In this document: positions 1-8,113 of the stretch, in pieces
How the letters are laid out: each line of letters starts with the position of its first letter
Numbering within the stretch: position 1 is the stretch's first letter
Origin: Patescibacteria group bacterium
Lineage (GTDB): Bacteria > Patescibacteriota > Patescibacteriia > Patescibacteriales > GWC2-42-12
Assembly: GCA_028707005.1 (NCBI GenBank)
Contig: JAQTVB010000004.1
Location: 1-60,167, forward strand
Direction of reading: 5' to 3'
Length of the DNA: 60,167 bases
Notes under the pieces: generated by a model
Databases searched by the model: none
What the model was told of the DNA's origin: nothing
The model's input: only the letters and a program-made list of their open reading frames with translations
Position numbers and translations under genes: made by a program

Positions 1-1
1 A

Positions 2-742
2 ACGTTTAAATACGCGGCCGATTTATTGGGCGCCAAAGTTTTAAAGACCGAGGTAAGGGAAATTGCCGGCATTCCTGTCGTAGAGGTGAAAGAAACGCCC
101 TTAGACGGCTGGGGCAGAATTATCAAAAGATTTTTTGACATTATTTTATCATTGTTTTTGATCATAATTTTTTCGCCGATTATTATTTTGACCGCCATTT
201 TGATTAAAATCGATTCGCGCGGTCCGGTAATTTACAAAAATGAACGCGTTTCCAGGAATGGCGTTTTCAAGCTGTTTAAATTCAGGTCCATGATTTATCA
301 GTATTGCGTCGGCGACGAATACGGCAAGGACGAGGCCCTGGAGCTGGAAAAAAAATTAATCGCGGAGCGCAATAGCAAGCTTGGCCCGGTCTATAAAATC
401 GCCGCCGATCCCAGGCTTACCGGCGTGGGAAAATTTATCAGGCGCTGGAGCATTGACGAACTGCCGCAATTTTTCAATATTTTCATCGGCAACATGAGCC
501 TGGTCGGTCCGCGGCCCCATCAACCCAGAGAAGTGGCCAAGTATGAACGGCATCATAAAAAAGTGCTTACCGTCAAGCCCGGCCTTACCGGTTTGGCCCA
601 GATTTCCGGCCGCAGCGACTTAAGCTTTGAGGATGAAGTAAAGCTGGACAGCTTCTACATTGAGAATTGGTCTTTGGGCTTGGATTTATCTATCATCTTG
701 CGCACGCCGCTGGCGGTGTTCAAAAAGAGGAAAGTGGAATGA
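2..742 (+). CDS. Polyprenyl-phosphate sugar phosphotransferase, C-terminal part (5' truncated)
   Basis: The reading frame is open to the first bases of the window, so the gene starts outside it; a TTG at position 26 is not a credible start. What remains is the catalytic half of a bacterial sugar transferase (WcaJ/PssY type), which moves a sugar-1-phosphate onto undecaprenyl phosphate at the membrane to begin polysaccharide synthesis. Visible marks are one hydrophobic segment (FFDIILSLFLIIIFSP), the FKLFKFRSM stretch, the SIDELPQ...NMSLVGPRP catalytic block, and the KPGLTGLAQISGR motif near the end. The full protein would normally carry an N-terminal membrane domain. Glycosyltransferases follow on the same strand, which fits an exopolysaccharide cluster. 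Confidence 0.93.
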   Translation, partial: TFKYAADLLGAKVLKTEVREIAGIPVVEVKETPLDGWGRIIKRFFDIILSLFLIIIFSPIIILTAILIKIDSRGPVIYKNERVSRNGVFKLFKFRSMIYQYCVGDEYGKDEALELEKKLIAERNSKLGPVYKIAADPRLTGVGKFIRRWSIDELPQFFNIFIGNMSLVGPRPHQPREVAKYERHHKKVLTVKPGLTGLAQISGRSDLSFEDEVKLDSFYIENWSLGLDLSIILRTPLAVFKKRKVE

Positions 743-788
743 TGGAAAGTGGAAAATGCAATGCAAAATTTTAAGATAAAAACTTTTA

Positions 789-968
789 ATTTCTAATTAA
801 CCTAATTGATCTAATAAAATCCCAAATTCCAAACCACAATGACCAACAAAACCCCAAATTTTAAATCCTAAGAAAAAATTAGGACTTGGGGTTGGGAATT
901 TTATTGGTCATTGGACATTGGGATTTGGTCGTTGGTGCTTGATTAGGTAAATTAGATATTAGAAATTT
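789..968. repeat. Long imperfect palindrome, family A (operon-junction hairpin)
   Basis: About 180 bases form two arms that are rough reverse complements. The left arm runs TTTCTAATTAACC..., AATGACCAA..., ending at TCCTAAG; the right arm returns through TTGGTCATTGG to TTAGAAATT. Similar copies lie near 15.4, 17.2, 27.0, 39.8 and 47.4 kb, always between genes. No reading frame is apparent. Confidence 0.75.
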
Positions 969-992
969 ATATTTTACACTTTAAATTATTCC

Positions 993-2102
993 ATGAAAGT
1001 AGCCTTAATCCATGACCATCTGGCTCAAGACGGCGGGGCCGAGCGCGTCTTAAAAGTGCTGGCGGATTTATTTCCCCAAGCGCCGATTTTTACTTTGCTT
1101 TACGAAAAAAAATACGCTGACAAATATTACCGCCATCGCCAGATTGAAACTTCCATTATTCAGAAATTGCCCGGCGGCGTTTCGCATTACCAATGGTATA
1201 TGCCATTCATGCCCATGGCCGTGGAATTTTTTGATTTAAGCGGCTATGATTTGGTGATTTCCGATTCCAGCTCTTTCGCCAAAGGCGTGATCACCTCCAG
1301 CCATACCCTGCATCTTTGTTATTGCCATACGCCCACCAGGTATCTCTGGAGCGATACTCATCAATATATTAACGAGCTGAAATACAGCAAGTATTTTAAA
1401 AAAGCGATTTCTTTGGCGTTAAATTATATCAGGATGTGGGATAAGTTGGCGGCTGACCGGGCGGACGCCTATATCGCCAATTCGCGCTTCGTGGCCGGGC
1501 GGATTAGAAAATATTACAAGAGAGAATCAACCGTGATCTATCCTCCGGTAGAAGTGGAACAATTTAAAATCGCTCCAGCCACGGAAGATTATTTTTTGAT
1601 TGGCGGCCGGCTGGCGCCTTACAAAAGAGTTGATCTGGTGATTGAGGCGTTTAAGCGGGCCGGCAAAAAGTTAAAAATTTTTGGCGATGGCGTGGACTTG
1701 CCGCGCTTAAAAAACTTGGCGCGAGGGTGTGATAATATTGAGTTCCTGGGCAGAGTGAACGATGAAACCAAAGCCAAGCTTTATGGCCAAGCATTGGCTT
1801 TTATCTATCCCCAGGAAGAGGATTTTGGCATTACCGCCGTTGAGGCCATGGCCAGCGGCCGGCCGGTAATTGCTTACGCTTCGGGCGGAGCGCTGGAAAC
1901 CGTGCAGGACGGCGTAAGCGGCATATTTTTTAACGAGCAGACGGCGGCCAGCCTGGCGCAAGCGATAAATAATTTTAACAGTTCAAAGTTTGACCCTAAA
2001 ATTATCAAGCAGCATGCCGAACAATTCGGCGTGGAAAGATTTAAAAAAGAAATCAGCGAACTGATCGGCCGAGAATGGGGGAAGTTTAAAACCGGTAATT
2101 AA
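993..2102 (+). CDS. Glycosyltransferase family 4
   Basis: A cytosolic or membrane-associated GT-B glycosyltransferase of 369 residues, likely using an NDP-sugar to extend a lipid-linked polysaccharide. The N-terminus (MKVALIHDHLAQDGGAERVL) is typical of WbaZ-like GT4 enzymes. The C-terminal donor-binding half has the E-x7-E signature in EEDFGITAVEAMASGRPVIA near residues 273-292, followed by GGALETV. The length is normal. The gene stands downstream of a sugar transferase and 7 bases before a methyltransferase, so it is probably part of a surface polysaccharide operon. Acceptor and sugar cannot be told from sequence. Confidence 0.9.
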   Translation: MKVALIHDHLAQDGGAERVLKVLADLFPQAPIFTLLYEKKYADKYYRHRQIETSIIQKLPGGVSHYQWYMPFMPMAVEFFDLSGYDLVISDSSSFAKGVITSSHTLHLCYCHTPTRYLWSDTHQYINELKYSKYFKKAISLALNYIRMWDKLAADRADAYIANSRFVAGRIRKYYKRESTVIYPPVEVEQFKIAPATEDYFLIGGRLAPYKRVDLVIEAFKRAGKKLKIFGDGVDLPRLKNLARGCDNIEFLGRVNDETKAKLYGQALAFIYPQEEDFGITAVEAMASGRPVIAYASGGALETVQDGVSGIFFNEQTAASLAQAINNFNSSKFDPKIIKQHAEQFGVERFKKEISELIGREWGKFKTGN

Positions 2103-2109
2103 GATTATT

Positions 2110-2958
2110 ATGAAATGCGCAATCTGCCAAAGCGATAAACATAAAGTCGTGTTTAATGAATTGGGCGTTGATGTCTATCAATGCGCTGTCTGCGGCCAGC
2201 TCTTTTCCGCTTACGGTGGAGATCAATATTATGACGGTTATTTTGGCAACGGAGTTATCGGCTACGATAATTTTTGGTGGAATGAGGCGCACCAGAAAAT
2301 GTATGATGATTTTTGCAGCAAATATATCGCCGGCAAAAGCGGAAAGTTGCTTGATGTCGGCTGCGGCCTGGGTTTTTTTGTAAAAAAGGTAAGCCATTAC
2401 CAAGGCTGGGAGGCGTTCGGTTATGAAATATCCAAGGCGGCGGTTAATTTCGCTCAAACTGAATTAAAATTAAACAATATATTTTCCGGAAAAGTTGAAG
2501 AAGCTGATTTTCCAAAAAATTATTTTGATATTGTCACTTTATGGGATGTTGTTGAGCATTTGCCCAGCCCGGACGTGATGTTGAATTACATAAATTTGGT
2601 TTTGCATGACGATGGAATTTTATTCATCCATACGCCCAACGCTAAAGTTCAGTTATTCAAAGCAAGAATAAAAAAGTTAATTTATGGAATGAAGCCAAAA
2701 ATTCATTATTTGGAAGCTAGGGATCACCTGAATATTTACACAACAAAAACTCTGCCAATGATTCTGCGAAGGAATAATTTTCAGTCGGTGAGCTTTACGC
2801 ATCTGCATCCGATTCAAAGCATCTCTGGTTCAGGGAGCGGGCGGAATATTTTTTTAAAGAATTTATGGTATCATTTTTCAAGAATTATGTTTTGGTTAAG
2901 TTTTAAAAAAGTAAATTTTGATAATTTATTCATAGCGGCGCGAAAGCAAAACAAATGA
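2110..2958 (+). CDS. Class I SAM-dependent methyltransferase with N-terminal zinc ribbon
   Basis: 282 residues. The N-terminus has two CxxC pairs (Cys3/Cys6 and Cys25/Cys28) that look like a small zinc ribbon. The SAM-binding motif I is LLDVGCGLGFFV near residue 77, followed by FDIVTLWDVVEHLPSPD, the usual methyltransferase motif. Such zinc-ribbon methyltransferases are common in polysaccharide clusters, where they may modify nucleotide sugars or glycans; the substrate here is unknown. The stop codon TGA overlaps the start of the next glycosyltransferase gene (ATGA), a sign of translational coupling. It also shows that TGA is a real stop in this genome. Confidence 0.88.
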   Translation: MKCAICQSDKHKVVFNELGVDVYQCAVCGQLFSAYGGDQYYDGYFGNGVIGYDNFWWNEAHQKMYDDFCSKYIAGKSGKLLDVGCGLGFFVKKVSHYQGWEAFGYEISKAAVNFAQTELKLNNIFSGKVEEADFPKNYFDIVTLWDVVEHLPSPDVMLNYINLVLHDDGILFIHTPNAKVQLFKARIKKLIYGMKPKIHYLEARDHLNIYTTKTLPMILRRNNFQSVSFTHLHPIQSISGSGSGRNIFLKNLWYHFSRIMFWLSFKKVNFDNLFIAARKQNK

Positions 2959-4160
2959 AAATTGGCATTGACATAAGAACTTTGATGGACGCGCGCTATA
3001 GCGGCGTGTCCGAGTATGTTTTTAACTTGGTCGGGGAGATTTTAAGACTGGACGCGAAGAATGAGTACCAGCTTTTTTATAATTGTTTTGGCGACTGCCC
3101 AAATATGCCGAATTTTGCGCGCGATAAAGTGGCAATGGTCAAATATAATTATCCCAATAAAATTTTGAATTATTTTCTGTTTAAAATTTTTCATTGGCCG
3201 CGGCTGGATTGGGAACTGGGCGTTGATCTTTTTTTCATGCCGCATATTAATTTCCTAGGCATGTCGGCGGGAGCGAAAAGCATCATTACGGTTCATGATC
3301 TGTCCTTTTTGAGATATCCGGAATTTTTTTCCGCGCGAAAAAATTTTTGGCATCGGATGATCAATGTCAAAAAGTTATTTAAAAGATTCGGCTGTATTGT
3401 CGCCATTTCGGAAAATACCAAGCGCGACATCGTTAAATTATGCGGCGTGGCGCCGGACAAGGTGAAAGTGATTTATTCGGGAGTGGGAGCTGAATACAGG
3501 AAAATGACCAAATCCCAAATCCCAATAACCAATGATCAAACAAATCACGATGTTCAATCTTCCAAACTAAATGCTGATGAAATCAGGCTGATAGCAGTGA
3601 AAAATAAATACCATCTGCCGGATAAGTTTATACTTTATCTGGGAACGGTTGAGCCGCGGAAAAATGTTGATGGCATTATTAGAGCGTATAATCAATTGCG
3701 AATCAGCAATTGCGAATTACGAAATATAAAATTGATCATAGCCGGAAGCAGTGGTTGGAAAAATAAAAAAATATATCAGGCGCGGGAAGAGTCTAAGTTC
3801 AAGGATGATATTCAATTTCTAGATTACGTGGACGGCGAAGATAAGGTTTTTTTATACAATTTAGCTTCAGTTTTTGTTTATCCTTCGTTTTATGAGGGCT
3901 TCGGCTTGCCGCTCCTTGAGGCTCAAGCCTCTGGCTTGCCGGTAGTCGCCAGCTATGCTTCCAGCTTGCCCGAGGTGGTTGGTGAGGCCGCTTTGCTGGT
4001 CAACCCGCATAATATTAATGACATCGCCCGCGGTTTGGCGGAAATTTTAACCGATGAAATTTTAAAAAATAAATTAATCGCGCGCGGCCTGGAACAAGCG
4101 AAAAAATTCAGCTGGGAAAAAACGGCGCGAGAGTATTTGGTACTGTTTAGCAGCCTGTAA
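2955..4160 (+). CDS. Glycosyltransferase family 4 with repeat-derived insertions
   Basis: 401 residues, overlapping the upstream methyltransferase gene by 4 bases. It resembles GT4 enzymes of the mannosyltransferase type: MKIGIDIRTL at the start, FILYLGTVEPRKNVDGIIRA at the hinge of the second domain, and the E-x7-E motif in YEGFGLPLLEAQASGLPVVA near the end. Two stretches do not look like the family. Near residues 184-197 there is MTKSQIPITNDQTNH, and near residues 246-258 NQLRISNCELRN. Both are translations of the same dispersed repeats found between genes in this window, inserted without breaking the frame. It likely adds a sugar to the same polysaccharide as its neighbours. Confidence 0.9.
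   Translation: MKIGIDIRTLMDARYSGVSEYVFNLVGEILRLDAKNEYQLFYNCFGDCPNMPNFARDKVAMVKYNYPNKILNYFLFKIFHWPRLDWELGVDLFFMPHINFLGMSAGAKSIITVHDLSFLRYPEFFSARKNFWHRMINVKKLFKRFGCIVAISENTKRDIVKLCGVAPDKVKVIYSGVGAEYRKMTKSQIPITNDQTNHDVQSSKLNADEIRLIAVKNKYHLPDKFILYLGTVEPRKNVDGIIRAYNQLRISNCELRNIKLIIAGSSGWKNKKIYQAREESKFKDDIQFLDYVDGEDKVFLYNLASVFVYPSFYEGFGLPLLEAQASGLPVVASYASSLPEVVGEAALLVNPHNINDIARGLAEILTDEILKNKLIARGLEQAKKFSWEKTAREYLVLFSSL
3504..3544. repeat. Intragenic fragment of palindrome family A
   Basis: Within the glycosyltransferase gene, ATGACCAAATCCCAAATCCC and the bases after it match the arm of the intergenic family A palindromes. It is read as TKSQIPITNDQ, almost the same peptide as the one in miaB at 59.4 kb, so the same frame is used in both genes. 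Confidence 0.75.
3690..3730. repeat. Intragenic repeat of the AATTACGAATT type
   Basis: An imperfect palindromic stretch with AATTGCGAATC and AATTGCGAATTACG, read in frame as NQLRISNCELRN. It belongs to the same AATTACGAATT family that is found between genes (for example 41.07-41.11 kb) and inside murG, murC and miaB. Confidence 0.7.
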
Positions 4161-4244
4161 AGCAATTTATAATTTTTAATTTTCAATAATTAAAATATTT
4201 GGTTAGAAATTAGGAATTAGAAAATAAAAATTTTTCAGCTAGCT

Positions 4245-5660
4245 ATGCCTAAGAGAGTTTTAATAATCATCAGGATATTTTTATGGCTAGCCGCGGTTAT
4301 GGCCGCAGGCTGGTTTATGTACATGAAAATCGTGCCTTCAGGTAAAATCAGCTATACCTATAATTTTGATCAGCCCGGTTATTTTATCGGCAAATTAACG
4401 CCGGCCGACCGAGTGGTTGCGGCCCGGGGTGAAACGCAGATTAAGGGCGACCCGGCCTACTTTTCCTTAGCTGTGCCGCGGCGCTTTGAAAAAGCTCGGG
4501 TAACGGTCAAATTTAAAAACACCACCGATTTTCCGGTGCTGGAGTTAGGCATCTTGAACGACAAGGTGGCCTGGAGTTATGACTTAAAGCCCTTGCAGAA
4601 TAAAGTGGTTGATCAGCTGGCTTTGGTTTGGCCGGTAGTTAATGGCGCGGACGGCTCCCGGCTGATTCAACGCGACAAAAAATACGACACCATAGAAAAG
4701 TTTTTAAGCAATCTGCCGCCTTATCAGGAAATCGGCTTGTATGATTATAAATTGGATCATGAATTTTTACTTGATAAATATGCTCCTACTCCGGAAATTA
4801 AAATTTATAATTGCAATTTCCGCGGCGCTTATCAATTTTATACTTATATAAAAAATGAAGATTTGAATTATTCGTTTGATTTTAACGATTTGAATCTTAA
4901 CGCGGATAATGATCCGGTGGATATTAAAGTTTATTCTGCCGCCGGCTTGATTTATACCAGGCACGTAGCTGATGACGCGGCGGCCGATTCGGAGCGCCAA
5001 ACCAGCTTTAAGATACCTAATCTGCCAGAGGGCGTTTATCGAGTGAGTTTTGTGGCTAACGATGACATCGTTAGCAAAACGATTTCTAGCCAGCAAAGCC
5101 AGTTTTCTTTAATTAATAAAGTTTGGCTGGGCGAAGGCGGCGAAACCGCCAGGGTGTTATACAGCAACAGCCGGCTCTTGAGCGCCCAAACGATCAATCC
5201 GGCCAGCTTGGGCAAAATAGAAGTTGGCCAGGAAATTATTGATCTTAAAGAAACTTATAGGCAGTTTTCCTTGAAAACCGCCAGCCAGCCGGTAGCAATC
5301 AAGCTGGCGAAGCCTGATATCATTCTTTCCGGCGACGGCGTTTTCGCTTTTAGCGAACAGAGCCTTTTGGATCCGCGGCTGAAAAATATTGATGGCAATC
5401 TTGATATCAATCAAGAACAAATCAACTACATTTTGACGGCCTACCAAAGTCCGGCGGTTGACGGGGAATGGTATGAAGCAACGGCGGATTTTGATTTGAC
5501 TAAAGCTTATCAGGAAAAGAGCAAATACCAATTTTTAATTTCTCTGCCCGGCTTGAAGGCCGAAGAAGCCAATGCCGGCATGTTGGCTATTAAAGAAATC
5601 AAGGTTGATTTATCGGGCACCAGCCTGATCAAGAAGTTAAAAAAATATTTCGGCCGATAA
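4245..5660 (+). CDS. Membrane-anchored extracytoplasmic protein, unknown function
   Basis: 471 residues that I do not recognise. One hydrophobic helix at about residues 5-25 (IIIRIFLWLAAVMAAGWFMY) anchors a long, mostly beta-rich C-terminal region predicted to be outside the cell. No catalytic motif is visible. The composition (many short hydrophobic-polar alternations, GVYRVSFVAND, FSLKTASQPVAIKL) suggests beta-sandwich domains rather than an enzyme. It follows the polysaccharide genes after an 84-base AT-rich gap with repeat fragments and is followed after one base by a tiny membrane protein gene, so the two are probably translated together. A role in cell-surface or polysaccharide assembly is only inferred from position. 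Confidence 0.7.
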   Translation: MPKRVLIIIRIFLWLAAVMAAGWFMYMKIVPSGKISYTYNFDQPGYFIGKLTPADRVVAARGETQIKGDPAYFSLAVPRRFEKARVTVKFKNTTDFPVLELGILNDKVAWSYDLKPLQNKVVDQLALVWPVVNGADGSRLIQRDKKYDTIEKFLSNLPPYQEIGLYDYKLDHEFLLDKYAPTPEIKIYNCNFRGAYQFYTYIKNEDLNYSFDFNDLNLNADNDPVDIKVYSAAGLIYTRHVADDAAADSERQTSFKIPNLPEGVYRVSFVANDDIVSKTISSQQSQFSLINKVWLGEGGETARVLYSNSRLLSAQTINPASLGKIEVGQEIIDLKETYRQFSLKTASQPVAIKLAKPDIILSGDGVFAFSEQSLLDPRLKNIDGNLDINQEQINYILTAYQSPAVDGEWYEATADFDLTKAYQEKSKYQFLISLPGLKAEEANAGMLAIKEIKVDLSGTSLIKKLKKYFGR

Positions 5661-5661
5661 T

Positions 5662-5832
5662 ATGAAATTATTTATCCATAATTTTTTGCAGGAACTGTTT
5701 TACGCCCTAACCGGCGCGATTTTAATTTTTACTTTTTTGGAAATTATCTCTCCGGGCATGGTTTTGGCCTATTTTAACTTAAATTACCTTTTGCTCTTCT
5801 GGCCGATTATTGGTATAATAGTAGTATTATAA
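5662..5832 (+). CDS. Small membrane protein, unknown (56 residues)
   Basis: A short ORF beginning one base after the previous stop codon. It encodes 56 residues with two hydrophobic stretches (ALTGAILIFTFLEIISPG and NYLLLFWPIIGIIVVL), so it is likely a two-helix membrane protein. The close spacing, correct frame and strongly hydrophobic composition argue for a real gene. The promoter of the following FtsB-like gene lies inside its last codons. I do not recognise the family. Confidence 0.6.
   Translation: MKLFIHNFLQELFYALTGAILIFTFLEIISPGMVLAYFNLNYLLLFWPIIGIIVVL
5791..5819 (+). promoter_or_regulatory. Sigma-70-type promoter before the FtsB-like gene
   Basis: TTGCTC at 5791-5796 and TATAAT at 5814-5819 are separated by 17 bases. 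The start codon follows 20 bases later, so the leader would be only about a dozen bases long. Confidence 0.6.
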
Positions 5833-5838
5833 AATTAT

Positions 5839-6276
5839 ATGGTGAACAGGAATCATAAAAGCATTTTTAAAAAGATATTTTTTAGTCAAAAATTTTTTAG
5901 CCTGATTGGATTGGTGGCAATTGTTTTAATAAGCTGGCCTTTCGCGAAAAACGCCATGAAGCAGTACGGGATTAATAAAGAAATAAGCGAATTTAAAAAA
6001 GAAATTACCGCTTTAGAGGACAAGAACGAGGCTTTGAAAAAAATGATTTCTGACTTTGGCTCCGACCAATTCGCCGAAGAACAGGCCAGGTTAAATTTTA
6101 ATTTAAAGAAGCCGGGCGAAGAATTAATGGTAATAAAAGACGCTGCCGGCGATTTGAGCTTAGCCGGCTCCTCTTCCAATGATCAAATTTTTAATATTCC
6201 GGGGTATAATAATAAAACAGAACCGCCGCGGCAGCTATCTAATCGTGAAAAATGGTTGAATTATTTTTTTAGATAA
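5839..6276 (+). CDS. Septum formation initiator family protein (FtsB/DivIC-like)
   Basis: 145 residues with a short basic cytoplasmic tail, one transmembrane helix near residues 18-35 (FSLIGLVAIVLISWPFA), then a coiled coil (NKEISEFKKEITALEDKNEA) and the family block ending in AEEQARLNFNLKKPGEELMVI. FtsB/DivIC proteins pair with FtsL and FtsQ/DivIB to activate septal wall synthesis. No ftsL or ftsQ is seen nearby, but DacA-like, FtsE and FtsX genes follow within 5 kb. It is 16 bases upstream of the next gene and probably co-transcribed with it. Confidence 0.85.
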   Translation: MVNRNHKSIFKKIFFSQKFFSLIGLVAIVLISWPFAKNAMKQYGINKEISEFKKEITALEDKNEALKKMISDFGSDQFAEEQARLNFNLKKPGEELMVIKDAAGDLSLAGSSSNDQIFNIPGYNNKTEPPRQLSNREKWLNYFFR

Positions 6277-6292
6277 ATAATTTGTCGCTTAT

Positions 6293-7870
6293 ATGGCAAA
6301 AAATTTAGACGGCATAAAAAAATTAAATCCCGACGACATAAAAAAATACCGTAAAATAGTTTTAAACTACATTGGCGAAGGAGATGCCGCGGCGGTTAAG
6401 GCGCGGGTAAATCCAAACACGGCGAAGCCGTCTCCGCAAGTTGATGGTTTAAATTTAAGAAGTTTAGGCAATATTAAGAAAAAAGAGGCGGTGGCGTTTA
6501 AGAAGCCGGCCGTTCCCAAAGCGGCTTTACTTGACGCGGGCAGTGAGGCGCCGCGTTCCGCCGTCGCGAGCGGCGCGGAAGAAGAGTTTAAAAGATCAGC
6601 GGTTAAGACCGCCGCGGATAATGCCCGGCTTGCCGAGGCGATAAAACGGCAGGAAGAGGAAAGAAGAAAGGTTATCGCCGAAGAGAAGCAGTATCAGCTG
6701 CAAAAGGAGCGGCAGGCCAAAGAGGAAAAAACCAAGGAGCAAGAGGCCAAAGAGGAAGCGGTGCGGCTGGAAAAAGAGCGTGTACGACAGGAAAAAATAA
6801 AACAAGCGGAAGCTAAAAGGCAAGAGCGCGAGCTTGAGGAAAAGAAAAACCGTGAATTGGCCGAAGCGGTTAAACGCGAAGCAGAAAAGAAAAAAGAAAT
6901 CGCCCGGCAGGCCAAGCTTGAGGCTAAAGAAAAATTGAAAGCGGAAGAAGAAAAGAGGTGGGAGGAAAGGATAGCGCTGGAAGAAGCGGAAAGACTGGCG
7001 GCAGAGCGAGCTAGAGCGGAGCGCGATTTGGAAAAAAAGAAACGCGCGGCGGAAAGAAAAAGGATTAAGCAGGAACTTAAAGCGGCTTGGCTCGCGGCCC
7101 GGGTAAAGAAAAAAGTTAAGCGTCAGAAAGCCTGGAGAAAGTTTAAAAAAATTTTTAAGATTAGGGCCGGGAGTTATTATATCGTGGTTAAATGCCATAT
7201 CGCCGCCGCTTTTGTGATGACAGTTTTGATCTTGGCCATCGCTTATGCGGGTTTTTGTTTGGTGGTGTTAAGAACAACGGCAAGCGATGGCGTGATTGTC
7301 GGCCGGGCGCTTAAATTCATACCCGTGCCGGCGGTTATTACCAACCGAGGGATAATCGGCTATAATGATTTCAAAAAAATAAAAGGCCAAAATTATTCAG
7401 GCTTGAATTTTAGCGAGAAGAAGAGATATTTGGCCGGATTGGTAATTTTGCGCGATTTGGAGAAAAAATACGGTTTGCCTTTCGATATTGCCGCGAGCGA
7501 TTTGGCCATAAAATATGTCTTGGACAAAGATTTCAATCAAGTCGGCATTTCCAGAATTGACAAGATTGGCGGGTTGCTTAAAGGCCAAAGCGAAATTGAG
7601 CAATTAAGCAGGTACGCGGATGAATATAACGATAGCGCGTATTATGGCGCCGTTGGCGCGGCGGAAAAGTTCGGGCCATCGGTTTTAGAACTGGCGATCG
7701 GGCAAATCAGCAAGATCATTCCTCGAGCCGACGGTTATTATATTGTGGAAAGAGTTGATGATAAAAACGGCCAGCTGGGCCTAAAATATCTTTTTGTAAG
7801 CGCGCAGACCTTAAAACAGTATGTAAATAAAAAGCTGGAAAATGTCGGTGTGTTTATTTTGGCGAACTAA
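6293..7870 (+). CDS. Membrane protein with long charged coiled coil and C-terminal extracytoplasmic domain
   Basis: 525 residues. After a low-complexity N-terminus, residues about 100-285 are an almost unbroken Lys/Glu/Ala/Arg-rich coiled coil. A single membrane helix follows near 302-327 (HIAAAFVMTVLILAIAYAGF), and the last 200 residues should lie outside the cell. That outer part (IPVPAVITNRGIIGYNDFKK..., later AIGQISKIIPRADGYYIVER) weakly resembles SurA/PpiC-type foldases, where a similar phrase precedes the end of a parvulin domain. This is inference only; a scaffold role at the division site is another option given the FtsB-like neighbour. Confidence 0.65.
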   Translation: MAKNLDGIKKLNPDDIKKYRKIVLNYIGEGDAAAVKARVNPNTAKPSPQVDGLNLRSLGNIKKKEAVAFKKPAVPKAALLDAGSEAPRSAVASGAEEEFKRSAVKTAADNARLAEAIKRQEEERRKVIAEEKQYQLQKERQAKEEKTKEQEAKEEAVRLEKERVRQEKIKQAEAKRQERELEEKKNRELAEAVKREAEKKKEIARQAKLEAKEKLKAEEEKRWEERIALEEAERLAAERARAERDLEKKKRAAERKRIKQELKAAWLAARVKKKVKRQKAWRKFKKIFKIRAGSYYIVVKCHIAAAFVMTVLILAIAYAGFCLVVLRTTASDGVIVGRALKFIPVPAVITNRGIIGYNDFKKIKGQNYSGLNFSEKKRYLAGLVILRDLEKKYGLPFDIAASDLAIKYVLDKDFNQVGISRIDKIGGLLKGQSEIEQLSRYADEYNDSAYYGAVGAAEKFGPSVLELAIGQISKIIPRADGYYIVERVDDKNGQLGLKYLFVSAQTLKQYVNKKLENVGVFILAN

Positions 7871-7879
7871 GTATAAATT

Positions 7880-7913
7880 AAAACAGCCCCGGTGTTGCGC
7901 CAGAGCTGTTTTT
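7880..7913. terminator. Hairpin terminator after the coiled-coil gene
   Basis: AAACAGC and GCTGTTT pair around a GC-rich loop and are followed by a T-run. The A-run on the other side lets it also end minus-strand transcription from the tRNA genes. Confidence 0.65.
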
Positions 7914-7918
7914 ATTTG

Positions 7919-7991
7919 AGCCGATGATCGGGCTTGAACCGATAACCTGCGGTTTACGATACCGCTGCTCTACCAATTGAGCTACATCGGC
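7919..7991 (-). tRNA. tRNA-Thr(CGT)
   Basis: The reverse strand folds into a normal cloverleaf: acceptor GCCGATG/CATCGGC, D arm GCTC/GAGC, anticodon arm GCGGT-ATCGTAA-ACCGC with anticodon CGT, and a T arm with loop TTCAAGC. It reads ACG codons. The CCA end is not encoded. Confidence 0.93.
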
Positions 7992-8053
7992 TGATTGTTA
8001 AACTGGTTTTAAACTATATCATATATCCGGGCATAATATCAATAGGATATAGG

Positions 8054-8090
8054 AGCGAGTGAGCGGAATCGAACCGCCGTCTCAAGCTTG
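8054..8090 (-). pseudogene. Duplicated 3' half of tRNA-Gly(CCC)
   Basis: These 37 bases are identical to 8175-8211, the 3' half of the intact tRNA-Gly(CCC) next door, and stop exactly in the anticodon loop. A GC-rich palindromic spacer (8091-8113) follows in place of the 5' half. No matching 5' half is present, so it cannot form a tRNA on its own. Confidence 0.85.
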
Positions 8091-8113
8091 CCTGCCCGCC
8101 AGCGCTTCGCATG

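Noticed and set aside
6596-7198. Long minus-strand reading frame opposite the coiled-coil gene
   Set aside because: It is the low-complexity mirror of the Lys/Glu-rich coding strand (Phe/Leu/Ser-rich), with no start context and no homology pattern.
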